From Cellulomonas sp. JZ18 (GTDB lineage: Bacteria > Actinomycetota > Actinomycetes > Actinomycetales > Cellulomonadaceae): DNA of 64,000 nt. Made by a program: the position numbers and the translations under genes. Below the pieces are notes generated by a model that was given only the letters and a program-made list of their open reading frames with translations, did not search any database and was not told the DNA's origin. Below are positions 25,931-34,172 of the stretch, one piece after another; the first letter of the stretch is position 1, and each line of letters starts with the position of its first letter. The stretch lies in assembly GCF_009720485.1 (NCBI RefSeq), contig NZ_CP045245.1, positions 3,720,001-3,784,000 of the forward strand, given 5' to 3'.

Positions 25931-27100
25931 TCAGCCCTCTGCGGCCGGCTCCGGGGCGACCCACGCGCCGGGCAACGGCGCGACGGCGGCGGCGTCGACG
26001 CGCAGCGGGACGTCGTCGCCCGGCGTGCAGGACCACCCGGCGGGCGCCAGCGCGGTGACGCGTCCCACCCCCGGCACGTCCGCGACGACCTCGGTCCGCC
26101 CGCGCCGCGAGCGCAGGAGGAGGCACGGGGCCGTCAGCGGTGCCCCAGCCGGGTCCTCCGCGACGACGAACGCGCCGGCGGCGAGGGCGAGCGTCGTGCC
26201 GGCGCTCGGGCGTGCGGCCCCCGACCCGGTGGACGCGGCGGTGGCCGTCCCCGTGGCGGGCGCCGTCGCCGTCGCCGTCGCCGTCGCCGTGGCCGTCGCC
26301 GTGGCCCTCGCAGCGGCCGTCGCCGTGACGAGGGCCCGCACCGCCGCGGGTGCGGCGTCGACGTCGGCGGGCACGTCGACGAACGCCTCGTACCCGAGGA
26401 ACTCCGCGACCCGCCGCGACGCCGGCCGCGACCACAGCGCCGCGGGCGCGGCGACCTGCAGCAGGCGTCCGGCGTCCATGACGGCGACGCGGTCGGCGAC
26501 CGCGAACGCCTCGTCGTGGTCGTGCGTGACGAACAGCGCGGTGGTGCCGGTGGTGACGAGGACGTCGCGCAGGTCGAGCGCGAGCCGCTCGCGCAGGGAC
26601 CGGTCGAGCGCGGACAGCGGCTCGTCGAGCAGCAGCAGGCGCGGGCGCGGGGCGAGGGCCCGGGCGAGGGCGACCCGCTGACGCTCACCGCCCGAGAGCG
26701 TCGCGACGTCGCGGCGCTGCGTGCCGGGCAGCCCGACGAGGTCGAGCAGCTCGGCGACGCGCGCCGAGCGCTCCGCCCGGGGCCGGCTCGCGAGGCCGTA
26801 CGCGACGTTGCCCGCGACGTCGAGGTGCCCGAACAGCTGCCCGTCCTGGAACAGCAGGCCGAACCCGCGCCGGTGCACGGGCACGCCGCTGACGCCGACG
26901 CCGTCCCAGGCGACGTCGCCACCGGCGAGCGGCTCGAGGCCGGCGACGGCCCGCAGCAGGGACGACTTGCCGCACCCGGAGGGGCCCAGCAGCGCGACGA
27001 CCTCGCCCACGGGCACGTCGAGCGACACCCCGTCGACGGCCGCCCGCGCCGCACCGGGGTACCGCACCACCACGTCCCGCACACCCAGCCCGTCGCTCAC
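25931..27100 (-). CDS. thiQ: Thiamine ABC transporter ATPase with C-terminal TOBE-like extension
   Basis: The protein has 389 residues. GTG overlaps the permease stop (GTGA). Walker A is LLGPSGCGKSS, the signature TLSGGERQRVALARAL, Walker B LLLLDEPLSALD, and the switch His is in FVTHDHDEAF. After the ATPase core (about 240 residues) comes an Ala/Thr run (ATATATATAT) encoded by hexanucleotide repeats, then a TOBE-like beta domain (TEVVADVPGVGRVTALAP). The assignment to thiamine rests on the operon position behind a TPP riboswitch with thiB and thiP. E. coli ThiQ is shorter (about 230 aa) and lacks this extension. Confidence 0.88.
   Translation of the reverse strand: MSDGLGVRDVVVRYPGAARAAVDGVSLDVPVGEVVALLGPSGCGKSSLLRAVAGLEPLAGGDVAWDGVGVSGVPVHRRGFGLLFQDGQLFGHLDVAGNVAYGLASRPRAERSARVAELLDLVGLPGTQRRDVATLSGGERQRVALARALAPRPRLLLLDEPLSALDRSLRERLALDLRDVLVTTGTTALFVTHDHDEAFAVADRVAVMDAGRLLQVAAPAALWSRPASRRVAEFLGYEAFVDVPADVDAAPAAVRALVTATAAARATATATATATATATAPATGTATAASTGSGAARPSAGTTLALAAGAFVVAEDPAGAPLTAPCLLLRSRRGRTEVVADVPGVGRVTALAPAGWSCTPGDDVPLRVDAAAVAPLPGAWVAPEPAAEG
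26262..26306. repeat. Hexanucleotide tandem repeat (GCCGTC/GCCGTG) inside thiQ
   Basis: About 7.5 units of GCCGTC or GCCGTG run without interruption. They encode the Ala-Thr linker of the ATPase on the minus strand. Because the unit is 6 bp, slippage would change linker length without frameshift. Confidence 0.7.
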
Positions 27101-28824
27101 CAGCTGCTCCCCGCACCGGGCGAGCGCAGCCGCTCGCACACCGCCACGATCCCCGCGGTCAGCGCCGCGAGCAGCACGGACGCCGCCAGCGCCGTGCCGT
27201 AGTTCTCCACCCCGGGCCGCCCGAGCAGCCGGAAGATCACGACCGGCAGCGTCGGGTTCTCCGGCCGGGCCAGGAACGACGTCGCCCCGAACTCCCCGAG
27301 CGAGGCCGCGAACGCGAACCCCAGCGCGAGGCCGAGGGAGCGCAGCGCGACGGCCAGGTCGACGGTCCGCAGCACGCGGGCCGGGGACGCGCCGAGCGTC
27401 GCCGCCGCCTCCCGCAGGCGCGGGTCGACCGCGCGCAGCACGGGCAGCACCGTGCGCACCACGAGCGGCACCGCGACGACCGCCTGCGCGACCGGCACCA
27501 GCACGCCCGACGTCCGCAGGTCGAGCGGCAGCCCGAACGGCCGGTCCATCGAGACCAGGAACCCGAACCCCACGGTCACCGCCGACACCCCGAGCGGCAG
27601 CATGAACAGCGCGTCGAGGCCCGCGACGGCCCGCCGCCCGGCGGCCGCGCGCGGGCGGCGCGACACCACGAGCGCGACCAGCCCGCCGACGACGAGCGCG
27701 AGCACGGTGGCGTCGAGCGCGACCCGCAGCGACGTCACCGCCGCCTCCCACGGCGTCACGCGCAGCACGTCGGCCGGCTCGGCCAGCCGGGCGTAGTTGC
27801 CCAGCCCCCACCCGTCCGGCGTGCGCAGCGAGCGGACCACGAGGTTCACGAGCGGCAGCGCGATCAGGCCGGCGACGGTGACGGCGGTGACGACGACGGC
27901 GACCAGGTCGAACGGGTCGCGCAGGCGCACGGGGTGCGCGGCGTCGACGGGCTCGGTCAGGTGCAGCGCCCGCTCGGTGCGGGCGCGGGCGCGACCGGCG
28001 AGCGCGAGCGCGGCGACCACGACGACGAGCTGCACGACCGACAGCACCGCGGCGGCGCGCAGGTCGAGGAACTGCGTCGTCTGCACCCAGATCTCGGTCT
28101 CGACGGTCCCGAACTGCCGGCCGCCGAGCACGAGGACCGTGCCGAACGCCGTCGCGCAGAAGAGGAAGGTGAGGGACGCGGCCGACGCGATCGCCGGGGC
28201 CAGGGCCGGCAGCGTCACCGTGCGGAACGCGCGCCACGGCGAGGCGCCCAGCGAGCGCGCGGCCTGCTCGGCGCGCGGGTCCAGCCGCTCCCACAGGCCG
28301 CCGACCGTGCGGACGACGACGGCGGTGTTGAAGAAGACGAGCGCCAGCACGATCGCCGTCATCGTGCCGTCGAGGCCGAGCCCGCCCAGCAGGCCGTTCT
28401 CGACCAGCAGCGAGCGGAACGCGACGCCGACCACGACGGTCGGCAGCACGAACGGCACGGTGACGAACGCCCGCACCGCACCGCGCCCGGGGAACGTGCA
28501 CCGGTGCAGCAGGTACGCGGCGGGGACCCCGAGCAGCACCGACCCGAGCGTGCCGAGCGTCGCCTGCGTGAGCGTCTGCCCGACGATCCGCCACGTGCGC
28601 GGCCGCCCCAGCACGTCCGCGAACCCGCCCAGGTCGAGCCCGCCGTCGGTGACGAACCCGCGGCCGACGATCGCCGCGACCGGCCAGGCGAAGAACACCC
28701 CGAGGAACACCAGCGGCACGACGACCGCGCCGCCCCAGAACAGGACGCGCCCGGGCGGCACGCCGCCGCCGCGCGGCCCGGAAGCCGGTGCGGCGGGGCG
28801 TGCCCGCTCGAGCGTCGTCGTCAT
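27097..28824 (-). CDS. thiP: Thiamine ABC transporter permease (two fused membrane halves)
   Basis: The protein has 575 residues with about twelve membrane segments arranged as two binding-protein-dependent permease domains. The EAA-like cytoplasmic loops are AARSLGASPWRAFRTVTLP in the first half and EAAATLGASPARVLRTVDL in the second. The fused two-half permease is characteristic of ThiP and of Fe3+ permeases (SfuB/FbpB). The TPP riboswitch selects thiamine. It starts 16 nt after thiB and overlaps thiQ. Confidence 0.9.
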   Translation of the reverse strand: MTTTLERARPAAPASGPRGGGVPPGRVLFWGGAVVVPLVFLGVFFAWPVAAIVGRGFVTDGGLDLGGFADVLGRPRTWRIVGQTLTQATLGTLGSVLLGVPAAYLLHRCTFPGRGAVRAFVTVPFVLPTVVVGVAFRSLLVENGLLGGLGLDGTMTAIVLALVFFNTAVVVRTVGGLWERLDPRAEQAARSLGASPWRAFRTVTLPALAPAIASAASLTFLFCATAFGTVLVLGGRQFGTVETEIWVQTTQFLDLRAAAVLSVVQLVVVVAALALAGRARARTERALHLTEPVDAAHPVRLRDPFDLVAVVVTAVTVAGLIALPLVNLVVRSLRTPDGWGLGNYARLAEPADVLRVTPWEAAVTSLRVALDATVLALVVGGLVALVVSRRPRAAAGRRAVAGLDALFMLPLGVSAVTVGFGFLVSMDRPFGLPLDLRTSGVLVPVAQAVVAVPLVVRTVLPVLRAVDPRLREAAATLGASPARVLRTVDLAVALRSLGLALGFAFAASLGEFGATSFLARPENPTLPVVIFRLLGRPGVENYGTALAASVLLAALTAGIVAVCERLRSPGAGSSW

Positions 28825-28840
28825 GTCGTCCCCGGGTCGG

Positions 28841-29938
28841 TCAGCCGACGACCGTGTCGGACCAGGTCGTCAGCCACTCCTCGCGGTGCGCGTCGACGTC
28901 CGCCGGGGCGACCTCGAACGGCTGCTCCGCGAGCGGCGCCCAGCGGGCCCACTCCTCCGGCAGCTCGACGGCGGTGCTGACCGGGTAGACGTACATCGAC
29001 CCGGGCAGGTCGGCCTGGACGGCGTCGGAGAGCAGGAAGTCGATCAGCTGCGCCCCACCCTCGGGGTTGTCGGCGCCCGCGAGCACGCCCGCGTACTCGA
29101 CCTGGCGGAAGCACGTGTCCAGCAGCGCGCGGGTCGTCGGCTCGGTGCCGCCCTCGGGGACGGTGGCCGGCGGGGAGGACGCGTACGACAGCACGATCGG
29201 CCGCGGCCCGTCGCCGCCGCCCGCGGTGAAGTCCGTGTAGTACGCCTCGCTCCAGCCGTCGGCGACCTTCAGGCCGTTGTCGCGCAGGCCCGCCCAGTAG
29301 TCGACCCAGCCGTCCTCGCCGAACGCGCCGATCGTGGCGAGGACGAACGCCAGTCCCGGCGACGAGGTGACGGGGTCGGGCACGACGAGCAGGTCGCGGT
29401 AGGCCGGGTCGAGCAGGCTCTCGAGCGTCGTCGGCTCGGGCACGCCGTGCTCGGCGAACCAGGCGGTGTCGACGTTGACGCAGACGTCGGAGTAGTCGAT
29501 CGCGGTCAGCGCGCCCTCGTCGTCGCCCTCGACCGCGTACTGCGCCGCGTCCTGCGCCGCCGGGGCCGTGACGTCGGCCGGGACGACGACGCCCTCGTCG
29601 AGCGCACGCGTCGCGAACGCGTTGTCGAGGCCGTAGACGACGTCGCCGAGGGGCGCGTCCTTGGTCAGCACGAGCTGGTTCGCCAGGGCGCCGGCGTCCG
29701 CCTGCTGCACGACCTCGACGGTCAGCCCGGACTCCTCCTCGAACTGCTCGAGCAGCCCCTCGGACAGCGCGAAGGACTCGTGCGTCACGAGCGTGACGGT
29801 GCCGGCGTCGGCGGTGCCGGTCGCGTCGTCGCTCGCGCCGCCGCCGGAGCCGACGGCCGAGCAGGCGGTCAGGGCGAGCGCGGCGGCGCCGGTCAGGCTC
29901 GTGAGCGCGAGCGCGCGCCGGGTCGTGCGGGGGGTCAT
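28841..29938 (-). CDS. thiB: Thiamine ABC transporter substrate-binding lipoprotein
   Basis: The protein has 365 residues from the ATG behind CGGAGGA; earlier in-frame starts lie inside the regulatory leader. Lipobox LALTACS at about 20-26. The mature protein follows the ThiB/TbpA pattern: VTLVTHESFALSEGLLEQFE, DVVYGLDNAFATRALDEGVV, AIDYSDVCVNVDTAWFAEH, PVTSSPGLAFVLATIG, PIVLSYASSPP and AGADNPEGGAQLIDFLLS. It captures thiamine, thiamine phosphate or TPP outside the cell for ThiP/ThiQ. It is the first gene of the operon and directly downstream of the TPP riboswitch. Confidence 0.93.
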   Translation of the reverse strand: MTPRTTRRALALTSLTGAAALALTACSAVGSGGGASDDATGTADAGTVTLVTHESFALSEGLLEQFEEESGLTVEVVQQADAGALANQLVLTKDAPLGDVVYGLDNAFATRALDEGVVVPADVTAPAAQDAAQYAVEGDDEGALTAIDYSDVCVNVDTAWFAEHGVPEPTTLESLLDPAYRDLLVVPDPVTSSPGLAFVLATIGAFGEDGWVDYWAGLRDNGLKVADGWSEAYYTDFTAGGGDGPRPIVLSYASSPPATVPEGGTEPTTRALLDTCFRQVEYAGVLAGADNPEGGAQLIDFLLSDAVQADLPGSMYVYPVSTAVELPEEWARWAPLAEQPFEVAPADVDAHREEWLTTWSDTVVG

Positions 29939-29943
29939 CGTGT

Positions 29944-29963
29944 CCTCCGTCGTCGTGCGGAGG
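29944..29963 (-). promoter_or_regulatory. Shine-Dalgarno-sequestering hairpin of thiB
   Basis: On the minus strand CCTCCG (29963-29958) can pair perfectly with CGGAGG (29949-29944), which is the thiB Shine-Dalgarno sequence, through an 8-nt loop. The SD ends 5 nt before the ATG. This is a natural off-state expression platform for the adjacent riboswitch. Confidence 0.65.
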
Positions 29964-30019
29964 GGTCCCCGCCGACGACGCACCCGCGGGCACGACGACC
30001 GGCGGGGAAAGAGCTGCCC

Positions 30020-30120
30020 GACTCCCTACGCCGGTATCACCCGGATCAGGTTCGAGGGTCTGCGGTGGTCCGCACTCTCAGCGCCCGGGCGCCCGTGCGG
30101 CGCTCGACGCTCCCCTGTCG
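30020..30120 (-). ncRNA. TPP (THI-box) riboswitch
   Basis: On the minus strand the aptamer shows the conserved blocks in order: GGGGAGC at its 5' side, CTGAGA (30081-30076), ACCCTCGAACCTGATCCGG, GTGATACCGGCGTAGGGAG. These are the pyrimidine- and pyrophosphate-sensing loops of the TPP family. It lies about 80 nt upstream of thiB and would switch the thiBPQ operon off when TPP is plentiful, apparently at translation through the SD hairpin. Confidence 0.96.
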
Positions 30121-30263
30121 TTCACGGCCGATCCTAGTCCTGTCGCGCGGGTGGTCCGGACGCCCGTCCGGGGCCGTCGGCGCCCGCACCGGACTGCGGA
30201 GCACGGCGTGCGCCGATAGCGTCGTCCCTGGTAGCGGACATGACGCACGACCTGGGAGGACGC

Positions 30264-30518
30264 GTGGCGGACAACGACAAGTCGATGGTGGCGAAGATCG
30301 TCGGGATGGGCGTGACGCTCGGCGCCGTGTGGGTCGCGAACAAGGTCGTCGACACCGCGTGGGAGAAGACGAAGGGGCACAAGCCGCCGGCCGCGGACTC
30401 GACGGACGAGGACATCAAGTTCTCGGAGGTGGCGCTGGCCGCGGTGATCACGGGCGCCGTGGTGGCCCTCTCGCGCGTGCTCGCCACGCGCGGCGCGGCC
30501 AAGCTCATCGCCCGCTGA
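30264..30518 (+). CDS. DUF4235 small membrane protein
   Basis: The protein has 84 residues. GTG at 30264 is chosen because GGGAGGA lies just upstream. The pattern VAKIVGMGVTLGAVWVANKV (membrane helix 1), WEKTKGHKPP, FSEVALAAVITGAVVALSRV (helix 2) and an RGAAKLIAR end is the DUF4235 signature. It is usually annotated hypothetical. No operon partner. Confidence 0.85.
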   Translation: MADNDKSMVAKIVGMGVTLGAVWVANKVVDTAWEKTKGHKPPAADSTDEDIKFSEVALAAVITGAVVALSRVLATRGAAKLIAR

Positions 30519-30536
30519 CGCGCGGCCCGCGGCGCC

Positions 30537-32108
30537 TCAGTGGCCGGCGCCCAGGGTGCCGGCGAGGCGGTCCAGGCGGGCCCTGCTGTCCGCGTTGACG
30601 CCGACGAACTCCACCTGGGTGCCGCGGGCGGCGTAGCGGGTGCGGATCGCGTCGAGCGCCGCGACCGTGGACGCGTCCCACACGTGCGCACGGGACAGGT
30701 CGATGACGACGCGCGCCGGGTCGCCCGCGTAGTCGAAGCGGTGCACGAGGTCGTTCGACGACGCGAAGAACAGCGCGCCCTCGACGGCGTAGACGCGCGT
30801 CCCGTCGTCGTCGGACGCGTCGAGCCGCGTCACGCTCGTCAGGTGCGCGACGCGCCGCGCGAACAGGACCGTCGCCACCAGCACGCCGACGCCCACGCCG
30901 TAGGCGAGGTTGTGGGTCGCCACGGTGACCGCGACGGTCGAGACCATCACGGCCGTCTCGGACAGCGGCATGCGGCGCAGCGTGCGCAGCGAGTGCCAGT
31001 CGAACGTGCCGACCGCGACCATGACCATCACGGCCACGAGAGCCGCCATCGGCATGATCGCGACGACGTCGCCGAGCCCGACGCACAGCGCCAGCAGGAA
31101 CACGCCGGCGAGGAACGTGGAGATCCGCGTGCGGGCGCCGGAGACCTTCACGTTGATCATCGTCTGGCCGATCATCGCGCAGCCGCCCATGCCGCCGAAG
31201 AAGCCGGTGACGACGTTCGCGACGCCCTGCCCCCACGACTCGCGCGTCTTGTCGGAGTGGGTGTCCGTGACCTCGTCGACGAGCTTGGCGGTCATGAGCG
31301 ACTCGAGCAGGCCCACGACGGCCATGGCGAGCGCGTACGGGAGCACGATCTGCAGCGTCTCGAGGGTGAACGGCACGTCCGGGACGAGCAGCGTGGGCAG
31401 GCTCTCCGGCAGCGCGCCCTCGTCACCGACGGTCGGCACGACGATCCCGGCGGCCACGACGAGGACCGTCAGCAGGACGATCGCGACGAGGGGCGCGGGG
31501 ACCACGGTCGTGAACCGCGGCAGCAGCACCATGATCGCGATGCCGGCGGCGACGAGCGCGTAGACGACCCACGGCACGTCGACGAGGTGCGTGAGCTGCG
31601 ACGTGAAGATGAGGATCGCGAGCGCGTTGACGAAGCCGACCATCACCGAGCGCGGGATGAAGCGCATCAGCCGGGCGACGCCCGCCAGCCCGAGCACGAC
31701 CTGCAGCACGCCCGCCAGCACCACGGTCGCGAGCAGGTACTCGACGCCGTGCTCGCGCACGACGGGCGCCACGACGAGGGCGACCGCGCCGGTCGCGGCG
31801 GAGATCATGGCCGGCCGCCCGCCGACGACCGCGATCGTCACCGCCATCGTGAACGACGCGAACAGACCCACGCGCGGGTCGACGCCCGCGATGATCGAGA
31901 ACGCGATCGCCTCGGGGATGAGCGCGAGGGCCACGACGAGGCCCGCGAGCACCTCGGTCCGCAGGCGCGCCGGCGAGCGCAGCGCCGCGCGGACGGACCA
32001 GGCCCGGTCGGCCTCCGGGGGCCCGTCCACGGGCACGGGTGCGGCGGCGGGGTCGGGCAGCGGGACGGCGGACGCGGACGTGGCGTCGGGGGGCGTGTCG
32101 GCGGGCAC
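30537..32108 (-). CDS. SulP-family anion permease with C-terminal STAS domain
   Basis: The protein has 523 residues from the GTG behind GGAAGGGG. Residues 50-420 carry 10-12 membrane segments with the SulP hallmarks GLVVALALIPEAIAFSIIAG, VDPRVGLFASF, FVNALAILIF and VTGFFGGMGGCAMIGQTMIN. A shortened STAS domain follows (VYAVEGALFFASSNDLVH, then VVIDLSRAHVWDASTVAALD). Family members move sulfate, bicarbonate or other anions; the substrate here is undetermined. The gene is divergent from a merR-type gene, with a perfect operator palindrome between them. Confidence 0.92.
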   Translation of the reverse strand: MPADTPPDATSASAVPLPDPAAAPVPVDGPPEADRAWSVRAALRSPARLRTEVLAGLVVALALIPEAIAFSIIAGVDPRVGLFASFTMAVTIAVVGGRPAMISAATGAVALVVAPVVREHGVEYLLATVVLAGVLQVVLGLAGVARLMRFIPRSVMVGFVNALAILIFTSQLTHLVDVPWVVYALVAAGIAIMVLLPRFTTVVPAPLVAIVLLTVLVVAAGIVVPTVGDEGALPESLPTLLVPDVPFTLETLQIVLPYALAMAVVGLLESLMTAKLVDEVTDTHSDKTRESWGQGVANVVTGFFGGMGGCAMIGQTMINVKVSGARTRISTFLAGVFLLALCVGLGDVVAIMPMAALVAVMVMVAVGTFDWHSLRTLRRMPLSETAVMVSTVAVTVATHNLAYGVGVGVLVATVLFARRVAHLTSVTRLDASDDDGTRVYAVEGALFFASSNDLVHRFDYAGDPARVVIDLSRAHVWDASTVAALDAIRTRYAARGTQVEFVGVNADSRARLDRLAGTLGAGH

Positions 32109-32197
32109 GGCTGTCCCCTTCCGGGGTGACGAGGGGTGTCGGGACCGCGCGCGGCGTCGGGCACGGCAGGGCGAGGCGCCCTGGGGCGAGAACAACT

Positions 32198-32217
32198 CTA
32201 CCCTCACGTGAGGGTAG
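32198..32217. promoter_or_regulatory. Perfect 20-bp MerR-type operator
   Basis: CTACCCTCACGTGAGGGTAG is a perfect palindrome in the merR-sulP intergenic region, 90 bp from the SulP start and 50 bp from the MerR start. MerR proteins bind such dyads between -35 and -10 of their target promoter. Confidence 0.8.
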
Positions 32218-32266
32218 GGTCGGGCGTCCGCGGGGCGAGGCCGCGGCGACCGGCAGGATGGTGCCC

Positions 32267-32644
32267 ATGACGGACGAGCCCCCGACGACCATGCACATCG
32301 GCGCGGTCGCCGAGCGCACCGGACTGTCGCTGCGCACCCTGCGCCACTACGACGAGGTCGGCCTGCTGCGCCCGTCCGCCCGCACCGACGGCGGGTTCCG
32401 CCTCTACACCGACGCCGACGTCGAGCGCCTGCTGCTCATCCGCCGCATGAAGCCGCTCGGCTTCACGCTCGAGGAGATGGCGGACCTGCTCGCCGTCACC
32501 GACCGGATCGCGGCAGGCGACGTGGACGAGGGCGTGCGCGCGCAGCTCGCGGGCCACCTCGCCGCCGCCCGGGAGCGACGCGCCGACCTCGCGCGCCGCC
32601 TCGCGATGGCCGACGAGTTCATCGCCCTGCTCGAGGCGCGCTGA
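32267..32644 (+). CDS. MerR-family transcriptional regulator
   Basis: The protein has 125 residues. The winged HTH is MHIGAVAERTGLSLRTLRHY followed by DEVGLLRPSARTDGGFRLYT, then VERLLLIRRMKPLGFTLEEM and a C-terminal dimerisation helix. There is no Cys pair or other metal site and no separate ligand domain, so the inducer is unknown. A CAGGAT hexamer ends 7 nt before the ATG. Its probable targets are itself and the divergent SulP gene. Confidence 0.92.
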   Translation: MTDEPPTTMHIGAVAERTGLSLRTLRHYDEVGLLRPSARTDGGFRLYTDADVERLLLIRRMKPLGFTLEEMADLLAVTDRIAAGDVDEGVRAQLAGHLAAARERRADLARRLAMADEFIALLEAR

Positions 32645-32678
32645 CCGCACGGCGCCCCGGCGGCCGCGTCGAGGCCGG

Positions 32679-33119
32679 TCAGCGAGGGCCGACGACCCCG
32701 TCCGGCTCGGGCGCGTCCGGTCCCGTCGCCTCCCCGGACTCCGGGTCGTCGGTCGCGTCGTTGCCCGCGGCCCGCAGGTCCCGCGTGAGCTCGTCGACGA
32801 CCAGCAGGTCGTGCCGCACCTTGCCGGTGCGGTAGCCGGCGCGTCCGACCATGTGCGCGGCGACCGGGGCGGTGAGCATCTGGAAGACCGCGACGAGGAC
32901 GAGCGCCCACACCGCGCCGCCCTCGCGCAGCCGCAGCGCGAGCCCGACCAGCACGAGGATCAGCCCGAGCGTCTGCGGCTTGGTGCCCGCGTGCATGCGC
33001 GACAGCAGGTCGGGGAACCGCAGGGCGCCGGCGCCCGCCGCGAGCACGAAGAACGCGCCGCCCAGCAGGCAGACGACCGACACGACGTCCGCGACGAGGG
33101 TCCACTGCTCCTCGCTCAT
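32679..33119 (-). CDS. mnhG: Na+/H+ antiporter subunit G
   Basis: The protein has 146 residues with three membrane segments. The family core FFVLAAGAGALRFPDLLSRM, HAGTKPQTLGLILVLVGLAL and LVAVFQMLTAPVAAHMVGRAGYR is clear. An acidic tail of about 30 residues extends past the usual C-terminus. It is the last gene of the Mrp operon, 28 nt after mnhF. Mrp complexes exchange cytoplasmic Na+ for H+, and all subunits are needed. Confidence 0.95.
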   Translation of the reverse strand: MSEEQWTLVADVVSVVCLLGGAFFVLAAGAGALRFPDLLSRMHAGTKPQTLGLILVLVGLALRLREGGAVWALVLVAVFQMLTAPVAAHMVGRAGYRTGKVRHDLLVVDELTRDLRAAGNDATDDPESGEATGPDAPEPDGVVGPR

Positions 33120-33147
33120 GCGCGCCCCCTCCCCCGGGTCGCCCCCG

Positions 33148-33597
33148 TCATCGGACCTCCCCCTCGGCCCCGCCGCCGTGCGACTCGGCGTCCGGCTCGT
33201 CCTCGACCGTGTCCTGCGTGCTCTCGGGCACGTGCCGGCGGCGGCGCCGCGCCTCCTCCTCCTGCTCGCGGCGGCGGCGCTCGGCCTCCTCGGCGGCGAC
33301 CTCCTCGCGCGTGCGCACGCGCCCCTCGCCCTCGGGCTCGACGGACGCGAAGCGCGCGATGGTCACCGACCCGACGAACCCGACGAGGGACAGCACGACG
33401 AGGATCGGCACGACGTCGGCCCGGCGGCGCGCGGCCGCGTACAGCGCGACGGCGGCGACCATCGCCGTGACGACGATGTCGAGCGCGACCGTGCGGTCGA
33501 GCATCGACGGGCCCTTCTCCGCGCGCACGACCGCGAAGGTCGCACCGAGGGTGAGCAGCACGGCGCTGACGCCGACCACCACGTCCATCGCGGTCAC
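33148..33597 (-). CDS. mnhF: Na+/H+ antiporter subunit F with long charged tail
   Basis: The protein has 149 residues; MnhF proteins are usually about 90. The membrane part (three helices) has the family motifs AEKGPSMLDRTVALDIV and RRRADVVPILVVLSLVGFVG. Past about residue 88 comes an unusual Glu/Arg-rich segment (TREEVAAEEAERRRREQEEE and RRRRRHVP), likely a cytoplasmic single alpha-helix or coiled coil. GTG overlaps the mnhE stop (GTGA). Confidence 0.93.
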   Translation of the reverse strand: MTAMDVVVGVSAVLLTLGATFAVVRAEKGPSMLDRTVALDIVVTAMVAAVALYAAARRRADVVPILVVLSLVGFVGSVTIARFASVEPEGEGRVRTREEVAAEEAERRRREQEEEARRRRRHVPESTQDTVEDEPDAESHGGGAEGEVR

Positions 33598-34172
33598 CGC
33601 GCCACCTCCGCCCGGTTGCGCCCCCGACCCGGTGCCAACCCGGCCTCGGCGAGCTCCTCGTCCGACGCGAGCGCGCGCAGCAGCCGCTCCTCCTGCTCCA
33701 GCACCGAGCGCCGCGCCGCCTCGACCCCGCCCGACGTCTCGACGTCGAGCACGTGGATGTACAGCCGGCCCGTGAGCCGGTGCGCCTCGACGACGAGCGA
33801 GCCCGGCACGAGGGACACCAGCTCGGCGGTCAGCGTGAGGTACAGGTCGGAGTGGCTGCGCAGCTGCACGCACACGACCGCGCCCCGCGGGGTGTGCCGC
33901 GGCCGCAGCGCCACCCAGCTGACCTCGAACGACGCGCGCACGAGGTCGACGAGGAAGCGCCCGACCAGCACCGCCAGCGCACCCGGCCGCACACGCCCGC
34001 GCAGGTCGATCGGCGTCATGCGCAGGCCCACCGTCACCACGACGCCCAGCAGCGCGCCGTTGACGACGTTCCCGAGGGTCACGTCGCCCCACAGCAGGAC
34101 CCACACGGCGGTCAGCCACAGGACGGTGGGCCACTGCGTGCGCAGCGAGCCGCGACGGGGGTGCAGGCTCAC
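33594..34172 (-). CDS. mnhE: Na+/H+ antiporter subunit E
   Basis: The protein has 192 residues. The two N-terminal membrane helices include WLTAVWVLLWGDVTLGNVVN, followed by the conserved soluble part with VVVTVGLRMTP, LVGRFLVDLVRASFEV, HSDLYLTLTAELVSLVPGS and VLDVETSGGVEAARR. It overlaps both neighbours by GTGA, so the operon is tightly coupled. Confidence 0.95.
   Translation of the reverse strand: MSLHPRRGSLRTQWPTVLWLTAVWVLLWGDVTLGNVVNGALLGVVVTVGLRMTPIDLRGRVRPGALAVLVGRFLVDLVRASFEVSWVALRPRHTPRGAVVCVQLRSHSDLYLTLTAELVSLVPGSLVVEAHRLTGRLYIHVLDVETSGGVEAARRSVLEQEERLLRALASDEELAEAGLAPGRGRNRAEVAR

Noticed and set aside
26230..26330. Tandem repeats in thiQ considered as a CRISPR-like or VNTR array
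   Set aside because: The unit is 6 bp with no spacers and lies in frame inside a gene, so it is a coding microsatellite.
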